In this document: one piece after another, positions 7,606 to 13,355 of the stretch
Numbering within the stretch: position 1 is the first letter of the stretch
Layout of the letters: every line of letters begins with the position of its first letter
DNA from: JBHHZM01 sp046758065
GTDB lineage: Bacteria; Pseudomonadota; Alphaproteobacteria; JAAXGF01
Reading direction: 5' to 3'
Assembly (NCBI GenBank): GCA_046758065.1
Contig: JBHHZM010000087.1
Location: 1-13,355, forward strand
Length of the DNA: 13,355 nt
Notes under the pieces: model-generated
Databases searched by the model: none
Told to the model about the DNA's origin: nothing
The model's input: only the letters and a program-made list of their open reading frames with translations
Program-made: the position numbers and the translations under genes

Positions 7606-8203
7606 TCAGCTTGATGACATCGTCGTAGACGAATCGCGTTTCGACGAGTGCGAGGCCGGCCTCGGAGAGGTATCGTTCGGTGTGCCGGTCGAACGCCGCA
7701 CCGTAGGCCCAGCCGGCCCAAGGCGCCAACAGGCGCATGACGAACCGGCGCCTCCGATTTCCCGATTCCACGTACTCGAGGATGCGGATCTCGCCTTCCG
7801 GCTTGCACACCCGCGCGAGTTCCCCGAGTGCGGACAACTGCGCGTCTTCGGACAAGACACAGAACAGGAACGTCGCGACGACGCCGTCGAACCGGTGGTC
7901 GGCGAAAGCGGTCCGGCAAACGTCCATGCAGGCGAGCGTGATCTCCCCTGCGAAGCGGGCGCGTCGGCGCGCCGCGCGGGTCAGCATGGCGCTACTCAGG
8001 TCGATGCCGGTGATTTGACAGTCCTCGGGGTAGAACGGCATGTTACGTCCGGTGCCGACACCGGCGTCGAGCACGGCGCCCGAAAGCCCGTCGAACACGC
8101 GCGCCCTGAGACGCCGGTAGCGACCATATTCGAATGGAAAATCGAGCAGGTCGTAGAACGGGGCTATACGCTGATAGGTCGCCCGCGTATCGAGCGCGCT
8201 CAT
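7523..8203 (-). CDS. class I SAM-dependent methyltransferase
   Basis: This 226-residue Rossmann-fold methyltransferase has the opening Y10-Q-R-I-A-P-F-Y-D-L-L typical of UbiE- and PmtA-like enzymes. The SAM-binding motif I is V44-L-D-A-G-V-G-T-G-R-N, followed by the acidic loop G-I-D68-L-S-S-A-M. Motif II is F-D-G-V-V-A-T-F-L-F-C-V-L (105-117), then the E-L-A-R-V-C-K-P-E-G-E-I-R-I-L-E-Y strand region (128-144). The substrate is unknown; quinones and phosphatidylethanolamine are the usual choices for this subfamily. ATG 8203 is chosen because GGAGG lies 7 bases upstream. The longer open frame to 8332 would start inside an FNR-type box and adds residues without family character. The last 27 codons overlap the end of the AraC-family gene on the other strand and encode an Arg-rich tail that is probably not conserved. 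Confidence 0.92.
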   Translation of the reverse strand: MSALDTRATYQRIAPFYDLLDFPFEYGRYRRLRARVFDGLSGAVLDAGVGTGRNMPFYPEDCQITGIDLSSAMLTRAARRRARFAGEITLACMDVCRTAFADHRFDGVVATFLFCVLSEDAQLSALGELARVCKPEGEIRILEYVESGNRRRRFVMRLLAPWAGWAYGAAFDRHTERYLSEAGLALVETRFVYDDVIKLIIARPAAPMSPGYRRRETRRDRSRRTP

Positions 8204-8210
8204 CCGGCGT

Positions 8211-8215
8211 CCTCC
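8211..8215 (-). promoter_or_regulatory. ribosome binding site deciding the methyltransferase start
   Basis: GGAGG on the minus strand, 7 bases before ATG 8203. It supports the 226-residue protein over the 269-residue open frame that begins at a TTG at 8332. Confidence 0.8.
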
Positions 8216-8290
8216 GCGCGACTGATCGAGATACGGTTCCCCGGCCGCGCCGCCGCCGAAACGGCCGCAGGCTTCCTTCCGCAATGCCCG

Positions 8291-8332
8291 ATCATCGTCG
8301 CAATCGCGAGCGGACGGCTTGATCCAGGTCAA
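8291..8332 (-). promoter_or_regulatory. FNR/FixK-type box with -10 element (candidate class II promoter)
   Basis: TTGATCCAGGTCAA at 8319-8332 matches the FNR/Anr/FixK consensus TTGAT-N4-ATCAA at 9 of 10 positions. On the minus strand exactly 22 bases separate the box from the hexamer GATGAT (8296 down to 8291), which matches TATAAT at 4 of 6. That is the geometry of a class II FNR-dependent promoter (box centred at -41.5, no separate -35). Transcription would start near 8284 and give a ~80-base leader before the methyltransferase. On the plus strand, towards bioY, no comparable -10 sits at that distance. The 251-bp region 8204-8454 should also contain the bioY promoter, which I could not identify. 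Confidence 0.6.
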
Positions 8333-8454
8333 GGCGGTGGCGGGACGGGCGTTGCGTTTCGGAGATTGCCGCGGACGTGAGGCACCGGTACTCTGCGAAA
8401 CCGGACCACCCGAAACGGTCCCGGCGCCTCAGGAAAGTTCAAGTGGAGATCCCG

Positions 8455-9045
8455 ATGTCGATATCCGGCCCGTTGCAGTCCACGCTCGCCGCCGCCCTCT
8501 GGCCAACAGGCAAGGGTTCCGCAGCCCTGCGCGCGATCATCCTGATGGTCGCCGGCTCGGCTCTCCTCGCACTGTCGGCGCAGGTCCGGGTGCCGCTCGA
8601 ACCCGTGCCCATCACCATGCAGACCTTCGCCGTGCTCGTCATCGGCATGGCCTACGGCTGGCGACTGGGCGCGGCCACCGTGCTGCTTTACCTTGCGGAG
8701 GGCGCGGTCGGCCTTCCGGTGTTCGCCGGCGGCGCGGGCGGACTGGCGGTGCTGATCGGCAAGACCGGTGGATACCTGATCGGATTCGCGCTCGCCGCGA
8801 CGCTCGTCGGCTGGCTTGCCGAGCATGGCTGGGACCGCACCATCGCAACGACCGCGCTCGCCATGCTGGCCGGCAACGTCGCGATCTATCTGCCGGGTCT
8901 CCTGGTGCTCGGGGCGCTGATCGGCTACGCCAAGGCCGTCGAGTTCGGCCTTTTGCCGTTCCTCCTCGGCGATGCGCTCAAGCTTCTGCTTGCTGCGGCG
9001 GTGCTGCCCTTCGCCTGGAGGCTGATCGGCAGACCCCGGACCTGA
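8455..9045 (+). CDS. bioY: BioY, biotin ECF transporter S component
   Basis: BioY is the membrane protein that binds biotin for uptake, alone or with the ECF energising module BioM/BioN. The 196-residue sequence has the family pattern: hydrophobic helix ~27-42, then V-P-L-E-P-V-P-I-T-M-Q-T-F (46-58), a Y-L-A-E-G-A-V-G-L-P-V-F segment (79-90), the signature G-K-T-G-G-Y-L-I-G-F (102-111), and a C-terminal L-G-D-A-L-K-L-L-L-A (171-180). ATG 8455 is preceded by a GTGGAGAT purine stretch at suitable spacing. The frame is open upstream to 8377, but that segment is Arg-rich and unlike the family. No bioMN or biotin synthesis gene is in the window, so this is a solitary BioY or shares an unlinked energy module. 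No BioR-like TTAT...ATAA palindrome was seen upstream. ydbH follows after 64 bp. Confidence 0.93.
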   Translation: MSISGPLQSTLAAALWPTGKGSAALRAIILMVAGSALLALSAQVRVPLEPVPITMQTFAVLVIGMAYGWRLGAATVLLYLAEGAVGLPVFAGGAGGLAVLIGKTGGYLIGFALAATLVGWLAEHGWDRTIATTALAMLAGNVAIYLPGLLVLGALIGYAKAVEFGLLPFLLGDALKLLLAAAVLPFAWRLIGRPRT

Positions 9046-9109
9046 AGCGATCACGTCGCGTGGGGGAAAGACGCGGCGCCGACAACAGGGAGGAGACGAA
9101 GACCCGGCG

Positions 9110-12100
9110 ATGGCCAAAGGCAAGCGAGGGCGCGCCGCGTTGAGGTTCGGGCTCGCCGCGCTCGGCTTCGCCGCGCTCGTCGCCCTCGCCGTTGCGTTCG
9201 CCCTGCCCGGCCTCGCCGAGCGCCGTCTGCTCGATGCCCTCTCCGCCGCCGGAATAGACCATGCCGAGCTGTCGGTGCGCCGCATCGGCTGGCGCTCGGC
9301 CGAGATCGGCGATGTGCGTCTCGGCGCCGCGGGCGCGCTCACGGTTTCGCGGATCGAGGTGTTCTACGAACCTGCCGACCTCGCCGCGGGCCGGCTGGCG
9401 CGTGTGGACGCCACGGGTCTGCGACTGCGCGTCGCGATCGATGCGAACGGCGTGAGCCTCGGCGGGCTCGATCCGCTGCTCGCGACGGGCGCGGGGCCGG
9501 GGCGCGAAATCCCGGTCGGCGCCGTGAGTCTCGACGACGTCGTCGTCGAGATCGCCACGCCCGCCGGGCCGCTCACCGTCACCTCTCGCGCAATCGCCAT
9601 CACCAAGGGCGACGACGGTGGTCTCGAGGCGGCGGCCGGGGTCGTCATGGCGACAACTGCGGCTTCGGTCTCCGGGCGGTTGACGGTGCGAATTTCGCCC
9701 GGCGGTGAGCTCGAAGCGACCTTCGCCCTCGCGGACGGTCATGCCAAATTCGGAAAGGCCGTCGCGAGCGGGCTTGGCGGACGTATCGACGCTCAAGGAT
9801 CATCCGGCGCGCTCGAACGGTTTGAAGCGCATCTTACGGCGGACGAAACCGCGCTGCCCGGTCTCACCCTGCGCGGCGCCACGCTCGATCTCTCCTACGG
9901 CGACGACCGCCTCACTGCCGCTTTCGTATCACGTTCGGCCGACGACGCACTCAGGATCGGGGGTGAAGCCAGAATCGAGGGCCTCGGCGGGGCGCCCCGG
10001 TTCGCGCTCGATGCCGAGATCGCCGCCACCGATCCACGGGCATTCGGTGAAGCGCTGCCGCCGCTGCCGGCGACCGCAGGGCGGGGGCGGGTTCGGGTCT
10101 CCGCCTCGGGCACCCTGCCGGCGATCGCGCAAATGCCGATCCGGGATGCGCTTGCCGCCGCTGAGGCCGCCGGTCGCTTGGCGTTGGACTTCGACGGCAT
10201 CGACATTCCCGACGCCGCCACGGGACTTGCGGTTTCCGGCGCGATCGCGTTCGACCTCGCCGCGGGCGCGCTCACGCTCACCAGCGACGAGTCCGTTCGC
10301 CTTGCGGCGACCCGGCTCGATCCCGCGCTGTTCGACGCCCTCGGTCTGCCGCCCGATACGCGCCCGGCGTTCTCCGGCCCGGTGACGTTCGACATCGGCG
10401 GCGCCGGGCGGATGCCACCCTTCGTCTACCTGACAAGCGATGACGGCGCGGTCTCGGCCTACGTCAACGCCGAAGCCCGTCTCGTCGCCGAAGGAGGCGC
10501 CCGGGTCGACGCCGGGATCGAGGCTTCGGCCGATTTCGACCCGGCGGGCACGCTCGGCGAGTTCGTCGTTTCGCGTCTCGATTTGGCGGCGCACGGCATC
10601 GAGATCGCGGGCACCGCGGTTGCGGTCGATAGCCTGCGGCTCGACCTCGCCGGCGCGCCGGCAGCGTTCGAGGGCGGGTTCGAACTGCGGCTCGCGTCCG
10701 ACGCCGCCGCCGTTTCGCCGCTCGCCGCAAGCGACGTGCAAATCGATCTCGCCGGCGACGTCGCGTTCGACGACCGACGCCTTACCGTCACCGCGCGGAG
10801 CGGCCGCCTCAGCGTCGGGGATTTCCGTCTCGCCGACAGCTTCGCCGCCAGGGCGCCGGTCGAACTGCGCCTCGCGCCCGGAACCGAACCGCTGCTCGAG
10901 GCGACGTTCGCGGCCGGCGGCGGCGGCGTCCTGCGCCACCGCGCGCGGCTTTCACTGGCGCCGTTGCGGGGCGTGCTGACCGTCGAAGAGCGGACGACGG
11001 AGGTCGCGGTCGAAGCGGCGGGCATCGAGATCGACGGCGAGTCCGCCTGGCCCGCAGGAACCTACGCGGGGCGCGTCGGGCTGCGCGACGGCCGCTTCGC
11101 CCTCCCCGCTTACGAGTTCGCCGCCGAAGGCGTCGCCGCGACGCTGCGCTTCGGCGCGTCGGATGCGGAGGACGGCCCGCTCGCCGAGCTGACCGTAGGC
11201 ACGCTGCGCCATACCGGCACGCCGGCGCTGGTCACGCCTCTGGCGCTCGACGGCCGGATCGCGCGCGACGGCGGCACCCTCGCCTTCGAGCTGCACGCCA
11301 CCGCCGCCGGAGACCGCGCGGCGTTCGACGTTTCCGGATATCACGACCTTTCGACCGCGACCGGCCGGGCGGCGTTTACCTTTCCGCACCTGCGCTTCGC
11401 GCCGGGCGACCTGCAGCCGGCCGAGCTGAGTCCGGCGCTCAAGGAAAAGAAAGTCAGTCTCGACGGCGAAGTCGCCGCCGAAGGCGAGCTCGCCTGGAAC
11501 GATGCCGGACTCACCGGCGGCGCGACCGTGCTGATCGACGACGTTTCGGGCGAGATCGACCGGCTGCGGTTCGAACATGTCAACGCGGTGCTGCGCCTCG
11601 ACAACCTGTGGCCGCCCTCGACCCCGCCGGATCAGGAGGTTGCGATCGGCCTGCTCGATCCCGGTCTGCCGCTGACCGACGGGGTCATCGCTTTTCACCT
11701 CGCTCCCGAGGGCCGGATCGAGGTCGAACGCTCCGAATGGCACTGGGCCGGCGGGACGATTTGCGGCGGCGCGCTGACGATCGATCCCGCGACGACCCGC
11801 TACGACGTCACCTTCGAGGTCTCGGACATCGACATGGCGCAAATCGCCGAGCTCGCCGAGATCGACGGTCTCGTCGCCGACGGTCGGCTCGGCGGCCGCG
11901 TTCCCGTCTCGGCAAGCGCCGACGGCGTCGTCATCCACGGCGGTCGGCTCGACGCCGCCCCCGGGGGCGGCGCGCTGCGCTATACGCCCGATGCGATCCC
12001 GCCCGCGTTGCGCCAGGGCGGTGAAGCCGCTACGCTGATGCTCAACGCCCTGGAGAACTTTCACTATGAGAGCCTCTACATCACCCTCGACAGGAGCGCC

Positions 12101-12280
12101 GAAGGCGAGGCGATGGCGGGGCTGCATCTGCGCGGTTCCAACCCGGCCTTCTACGACGGCTATCCGGTCGAGTTCAATCTCACCATCAGCGGCGCGCTCG
12201 ACGCCATGCTCGAACGCGGGCTCGAAGGCTATCGCGTTCCGGACTCAATCCGCAAACGGCTCCAGCAATTCGGCGGCTAA
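9110..12280 (+). CDS. ydbH: YdbH-family AsmA-like intermembrane lipid transport protein
   Basis: The 1056-residue protein is anchored by one N-terminal inner-membrane helix (about residues 10-33). It continues as a very long periplasmic beta-rich region of alternating short hydrophobic strands with Gly/Asp turns, the pattern of AsmA-like and Vps13/TamB-like bridge proteins. The C-terminal part carries YdbH-type features: W-H-W-A-G-G-T-I-C-G-G near residue 874, then G-L-V-A-D-G-R-L-G-G-R-V-P-V near 919-932, and an ending with L-R-G-S-N-P-A-F-Y-D-G-Y-P-V. In E. coli YdbH works with TamB and YhdP in moving phospholipid to the outer membrane, and YnbE at the outer membrane caps it. The two genes that follow are ynbE and ydbL homologues, which confirms the assignment. 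It is longer than the E. coli protein (~880 residues). GGGAGGAG lies 14 bases before the ATG, a long spacing. The older family name, dicarboxylate transport, is misleading. Confidence 0.92.
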   Translation: MAKGKRGRAALRFGLAALGFAALVALAVAFALPGLAERRLLDALSAAGIDHAELSVRRIGWRSAEIGDVRLGAAGALTVSRIEVFYEPADLAAGRLARVDATGLRLRVAIDANGVSLGGLDPLLATGAGPGREIPVGAVSLDDVVVEIATPAGPLTVTSRAIAITKGDDGGLEAAAGVVMATTAASVSGRLTVRISPGGELEATFALADGHAKFGKAVASGLGGRIDAQGSSGALERFEAHLTADETALPGLTLRGATLDLSYGDDRLTAAFVSRSADDALRIGGEARIEGLGGAPRFALDAEIAATDPRAFGEALPPLPATAGRGRVRVSASGTLPAIAQMPIRDALAAAEAAGRLALDFDGIDIPDAATGLAVSGAIAFDLAAGALTLTSDESVRLAATRLDPALFDALGLPPDTRPAFSGPVTFDIGGAGRMPPFVYLTSDDGAVSAYVNAEARLVAEGGARVDAGIEASADFDPAGTLGEFVVSRLDLAAHGIEIAGTAVAVDSLRLDLAGAPAAFEGGFELRLASDAAAVSPLAASDVQIDLAGDVAFDDRRLTVTARSGRLSVGDFRLADSFAARAPVELRLAPGTEPLLEATFAAGGGGVLRHRARLSLAPLRGVLTVEERTTEVAVEAAGIEIDGESAWPAGTYAGRVGLRDGRFALPAYEFAAEGVAATLRFGASDAEDGPLAELTVGTLRHTGTPALVTPLALDGRIARDGGTLAFELHATAAGDRAAFDVSGYHDLSTATGRAAFTFPHLRFAPGDLQPAELSPALKEKKVSLDGEVAAEGELAWNDAGLTGGATVLIDDVSGEIDRLRFEHVNAVLRLDNLWPPSTPPDQEVAIGLLDPGLPLTDGVIAFHLAPEGRIEVERSEWHWAGGTICGGALTIDPATTRYDVTFEVSDIDMAQIAELAEIDGLVADGRLGGRVPVSASADGVVIHGGRLDAAPGGGALRYTPDAIPPALRQGGEAATLMLNALENFHYESLYITLDRSAEGEAMAGLHLRGSNPAFYDGYPVEFNLTISGALDAMLERGLEGYRVPDSIRKRLQQFGG

Positions 12281-12304
12281 CCGCGCCGCCGGGTGGAAAA
12301 CGTC

Positions 12305-12496
12305 ATGACGGCGGCGCGCCTCGTTCTCGCGGTCGCCGGGCTGGCGCTGGTGGGCGCCTGCGCGCCCACGGTGAAGATCGAGCCGCCCGACAAGCCGATC
12401 GTCATCAACCTCAACATCAAGATCGAGCAGGAGGTCCGCATCAAGATCGAGAAAGATCTCGATGCGCTGCTGTCGCAAGAGGAGGAGCTGTTCTGA
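12305..12496 (+). CDS. ynbE: YnbE-family outer-membrane lipoprotein
   Basis: A 63-residue lipoprotein. A short signal peptide ends in the lipobox V16-G-A-C19, so mature YnbE would start at lipidated Cys19. Ala at +2 fits outer-membrane sorting rather than inner-membrane retention. The mature part (P-T-V-K-I-E-P-P-D-K-P-I-V-I-N-L-N-I-K-I-E-) matches the family's single beta strand followed by a charged helix E-K-D-L-D-A-L-L. In E. coli YnbE stacks as beta strands on the C-terminus of YdbH to complete an intermembrane bridge. ATG 12305 is preferred because GGTGGA sits 7 bases upstream; GTG 12293 in the same frame overlaps that site. It lies 24 bp after ydbH, and its stop codon overlaps the start of ydbL (TGATG). 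Confidence 0.9.
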   Translation: MTAARLVLAVAGLALVGACAPTVKIEPPDKPIVINLNIKIEQEVRIKIEKDLDALLSQEEELF

Positions 12497-12864
12497 TGCA
12501 AGCGGGCAGCACATTCACCGCGCGGTCCGCGCGCGGGCTCGGCGCCGTTCTGCTGGCCCTGTTCCTCGGCTTCGGACTCGCGCCGGCCGCCCACGCCGGC
12601 GCGCTCGGCGACGCCAAGGCGGCGGGCTATATCGGCGAACGCCCCGACGGCTATCTCGGGATCGCCGATCCGTCGGCGCCGGCTTCGGTCAAATCGATGG
12701 TGAAGGAGATCAACGCCAAGCGCCGCGCCAAGTACGACAGCATCGCCAAATCCCAGGGCGCGAGCCGGAAGGCGGTCGAGGCGCTTGCCGGTCAGAAGCT
12801 GATCCAACGCGCCAGACGGGGCGAATACGTCATGGACGCGTCCGGCCGCTGGCGACGCAAATAG
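12496..12864 (+). CDS. ydbL: YdbL-family (DUF1318) periplasmic protein
   Basis: A 122-residue exported protein. The signal peptide has a hydrophobic core at about 15-30 and a likely cleavage after A32-H-A34. The mature part has the family pattern: A-K-A-A-G-Y-I-G-E-R-P-D-G-Y-L-G (residues 40-55), then the amphipathic helix with I-N-A-K-R-R-A-K-Y, and a C-terminal segment ending Y-V-M-D-A-S-G-R-W-R-R-K. In E. coli YdbL acts as a chaperone that restrains uncontrolled YnbE stacking. Translation is probably coupled to ynbE through the one-base TGATG overlap, with AGGAGG just upstream. The gene looks complete even though IS debris begins within about 20 bp of its stop codon. I see no terminator before that debris. 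Confidence 0.9.
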   Translation: MQAGSTFTARSARGLGAVLLALFLGFGLAPAAHAGALGDAKAAGYIGERPDGYLGIADPSAPASVKSMVKEINAKRRAKYDSIAKSQGASRKAVEALAGQKLIQRARRGEYVMDASGRWRRK

Positions 12865-12880
12865 CGCCCGGTATCGGCGT

Positions 12881-13010
12881 CGGATCGACTTCTACAATCG
12901 CCGGCGGCCGCGCACCGACCATCGTTGGAGCTACGCCGCAGGCCGTATGCCAAACGGCGCTGCCGGCCCTCGGCCTCATGGGGGTCGGGCCGTCAGCGCA
13001 GGCAGCATGA
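12881..13010 (+). pseudogene. 3' remnant of an IS3-family transposase (OrfB), frameshifted
   Basis: From 12884 the frame reads I-D-F-Y-N-R-R-R-P-R-T-D-H-R, the conserved C-terminal FYN-x-RRPH block of IS3-family OrfB integrases. A one-base shift near 12926 is then needed to continue with G-A-T-P-Q-A-V-C-Q-T-A (12927-12959), which matches the family's following GG-x-TP-x-x-x-Y block. The shifted frame stops at TGA 13008-13010. The catalytic DDE residues and all of OrfA are absent, so it is non-functional. The remnant begins within ~20 bp of the ydbL stop codon, so the deletion that removed the rest ended there. Confidence 0.72.
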
Positions 13011-13068
13011 ACGCATGAGGAGCAATCCGACCGGACGAGACGATCCGTAGCTTAAATTAGCCGCGAAT

Positions 13069-13094
13069 CTGTCCAACGGACGGGGAGTAGCTCA
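13069..13094 (+). repeat. right terminal inverted repeat of the IS3-family remnant
   Basis: The segment CTGTCCAACGGACGGGGAG (13069-13087) followed by TAGCTCA resembles IS3/IS51-type ends, whose inward reading (TGAGCTACTCCCC then GTCCGTTGGACAG) contains the common GTTGGACAG core. The matching left repeat is not in the window, so the boundary rests on similarity and on the terminal CA. Confidence 0.55.
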
Positions 13095-13355
13095 ATCCAA
13101 ATCTATCTCGGCACCCGGATACTTCTGCGTAACCAATTCCTCTCGCATAATGTGATCAAGAAGATCATCGCCAAATTTCCGTTTTAGGTGACAGATAAAT
13201 TCGGATTCTACAGACACCGCAAACGCGATGTAACCACGCAAATAGGACACATCCTCCGCAGACAGGCCATTCTTGCTATAGAGATAAACCATTGTGCGGA
13301 TTTGCCTTTTTTTGCTACGCCCAATCGAAACACGACGTTGTGGTGTAAGTACTAA
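13092..13355 (-). CDS. C-terminal end of a probable retron-type reverse transcriptase (partial)
   Basis: The frame is open from the right edge and gives 87 residues; the Met at 13292 is internal. It reads T-P-Q-R-R-V-S-I-G-R-S-K-K-R-Q-I-R-T-M-V-Y near the start, then L-S-A-E-D-V-S-Y-L-R-G-Y-I-A-F-A (13222-13263) and S-V-E-S-E-F-I-C-H-L-K-R-K-F-G-D-D. This arrangement (basic I-G-R-x-K-K-R-x-I-R, then Y-L-R-G-Y and S-V-E-x-x-F) resembles the C-terminal thumb region of retron and related bacterial reverse transcriptases. The catalytic palm with its xxDD motif would lie outside the window, so the assignment rests on resemblance alone. Base composition is about 44% G+C (117 of 264), far below the neighbours, which suggests transfer. 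The TGA stop (13094-13092) coincides with the IS terminus, so the natural C-terminus may have been cut. Confidence 0.6.
   Translation of the reverse strand, partial: LVLTPQRRVSIGRSKKRQIRTMVYLYSKNGLSAEDVSYLRGYIAFAVSVESEFICHLKRKFGDDLLDHIMREELVTQKYPGAEIDLD

Larger units (their letters stand above)
12881..13094 (+). mobile_element. right-end fragment of an IS3-family insertion sequence
   Basis: The fragment consists of the transposase 3' remnant, ~50 bp of non-coding sequence and the right terminal inverted repeat. It ends in CA at 13094, as expected for IS3-family ends (TG...CA). The left part is missing and no second copy is seen in the window. Base composition is high-GC up to about 13050 and falls sharply beyond the IS end, so the fragment marks the border between the backbone and an AT-richer acquired segment. 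Confidence 0.65.

Noticed and set aside
5613..7628. Plus-strand open frame of 671 codons across the hydrolase and AraC genes
   Set aside because: It runs antisense to the hydrolase and out of frame with the AraC gene, and its second half is Arg-rich nonsense.
9055..9077. Possible hairpin between bioY and ydbH
   Set aside because: The stem is only 7 bp with a G-T wobble, the loop is 9 bases and no T tract follows; it is too weak to call a terminator.
9929..12127. Minus-strand open frames opposite ydbH
   Set aside because: They have no domains or plausible starts; ydbH is supported by family features and by its ynbE and ydbL partners.
12462..13010. 182-codon plus-strand frame overlapping ydbL
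   Set aside because: Its first part is out of frame with ynbE and ydbL and meaningless; only its last ~30 codons coincide with the shifted part of the IS3 transposase remnant.

Overview
The window comes from a high-GC Gram-negative bacterium, most likely an alphaproteobacterium. This is an inference from strongly GC-biased codon use, a Tat-exported enzyme, an outer-membrane lipid-homeostasis operon (ydbH-ynbE-ydbL) and an FNR/FixK-type anaerobox. The last ~260 bases are different: about 44% G+C by my count, against roughly 65-78% elsewhere. They look like an acquired segment bordered by an insertion-sequence remnant.

Layout. Positions 2-1729 (+) hold the 3' part of a long TPR protein resembling the PrsT family. 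Facing it is a minus-strand block read from right to left: a TVP38/TMEM64-type membrane protein (4654-5448), a flavin disulfide oxidoreductase of the mercuric-reductase/dihydrolipoamide-dehydrogenase type (3209-4633), and a two-transmembrane sensor histidine kinase without an adjacent response regulator (1749-3143). The first two are 20 bp apart and the kinase follows after 65 bp, so the three are probably one operon.

Positions 5651-5691 hold a strong hairpin terminator for the next minus-strand gene, a Tat-exported isochorismatase-fold cysteine hydrolase (5724-6542). An AraC-family regulator with a cupin sensor domain (6670-7605, +) is divergent from it. A 7-bp direct repeat with a 21-bp period lies between them and is a plausible operator. 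The regulator gene overlaps the convergent end of a class I SAM-dependent methyltransferase (7523-8203, -) by 83 bp. That methyltransferase has a well-placed FNR/FixK box (8319-8332) and a -10-like hexamer at class II spacing.

The plus-strand block at 8455-12864 encodes BioY (biotin ECF transporter S component), then the YdbH / YnbE / YdbL set: a 1056-residue AsmA-like protein anchored in the inner membrane, a small lipoprotein and a periplasmic DUF1318 protein. In E. coli these three form an envelope-spanning bridge thought to move phospholipid to the outer membrane.

Directly after ydbL lies the frameshifted 3' end of an IS3-family transposase with its right terminal inverted repeat (about 12881-13094). 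Abutting the IS terminus is the C-terminal end of a minus-strand protein that runs off the right edge (13092-13355) and resembles the C-terminus of retron-type reverse transcriptases. Its stop codon lies exactly in the IS terminus. The most interesting lead is therefore at the right edge: a probable retron or other reverse-transcriptase system whose catalytic part, and any msr-msd RNA and effector, lie outside the window.
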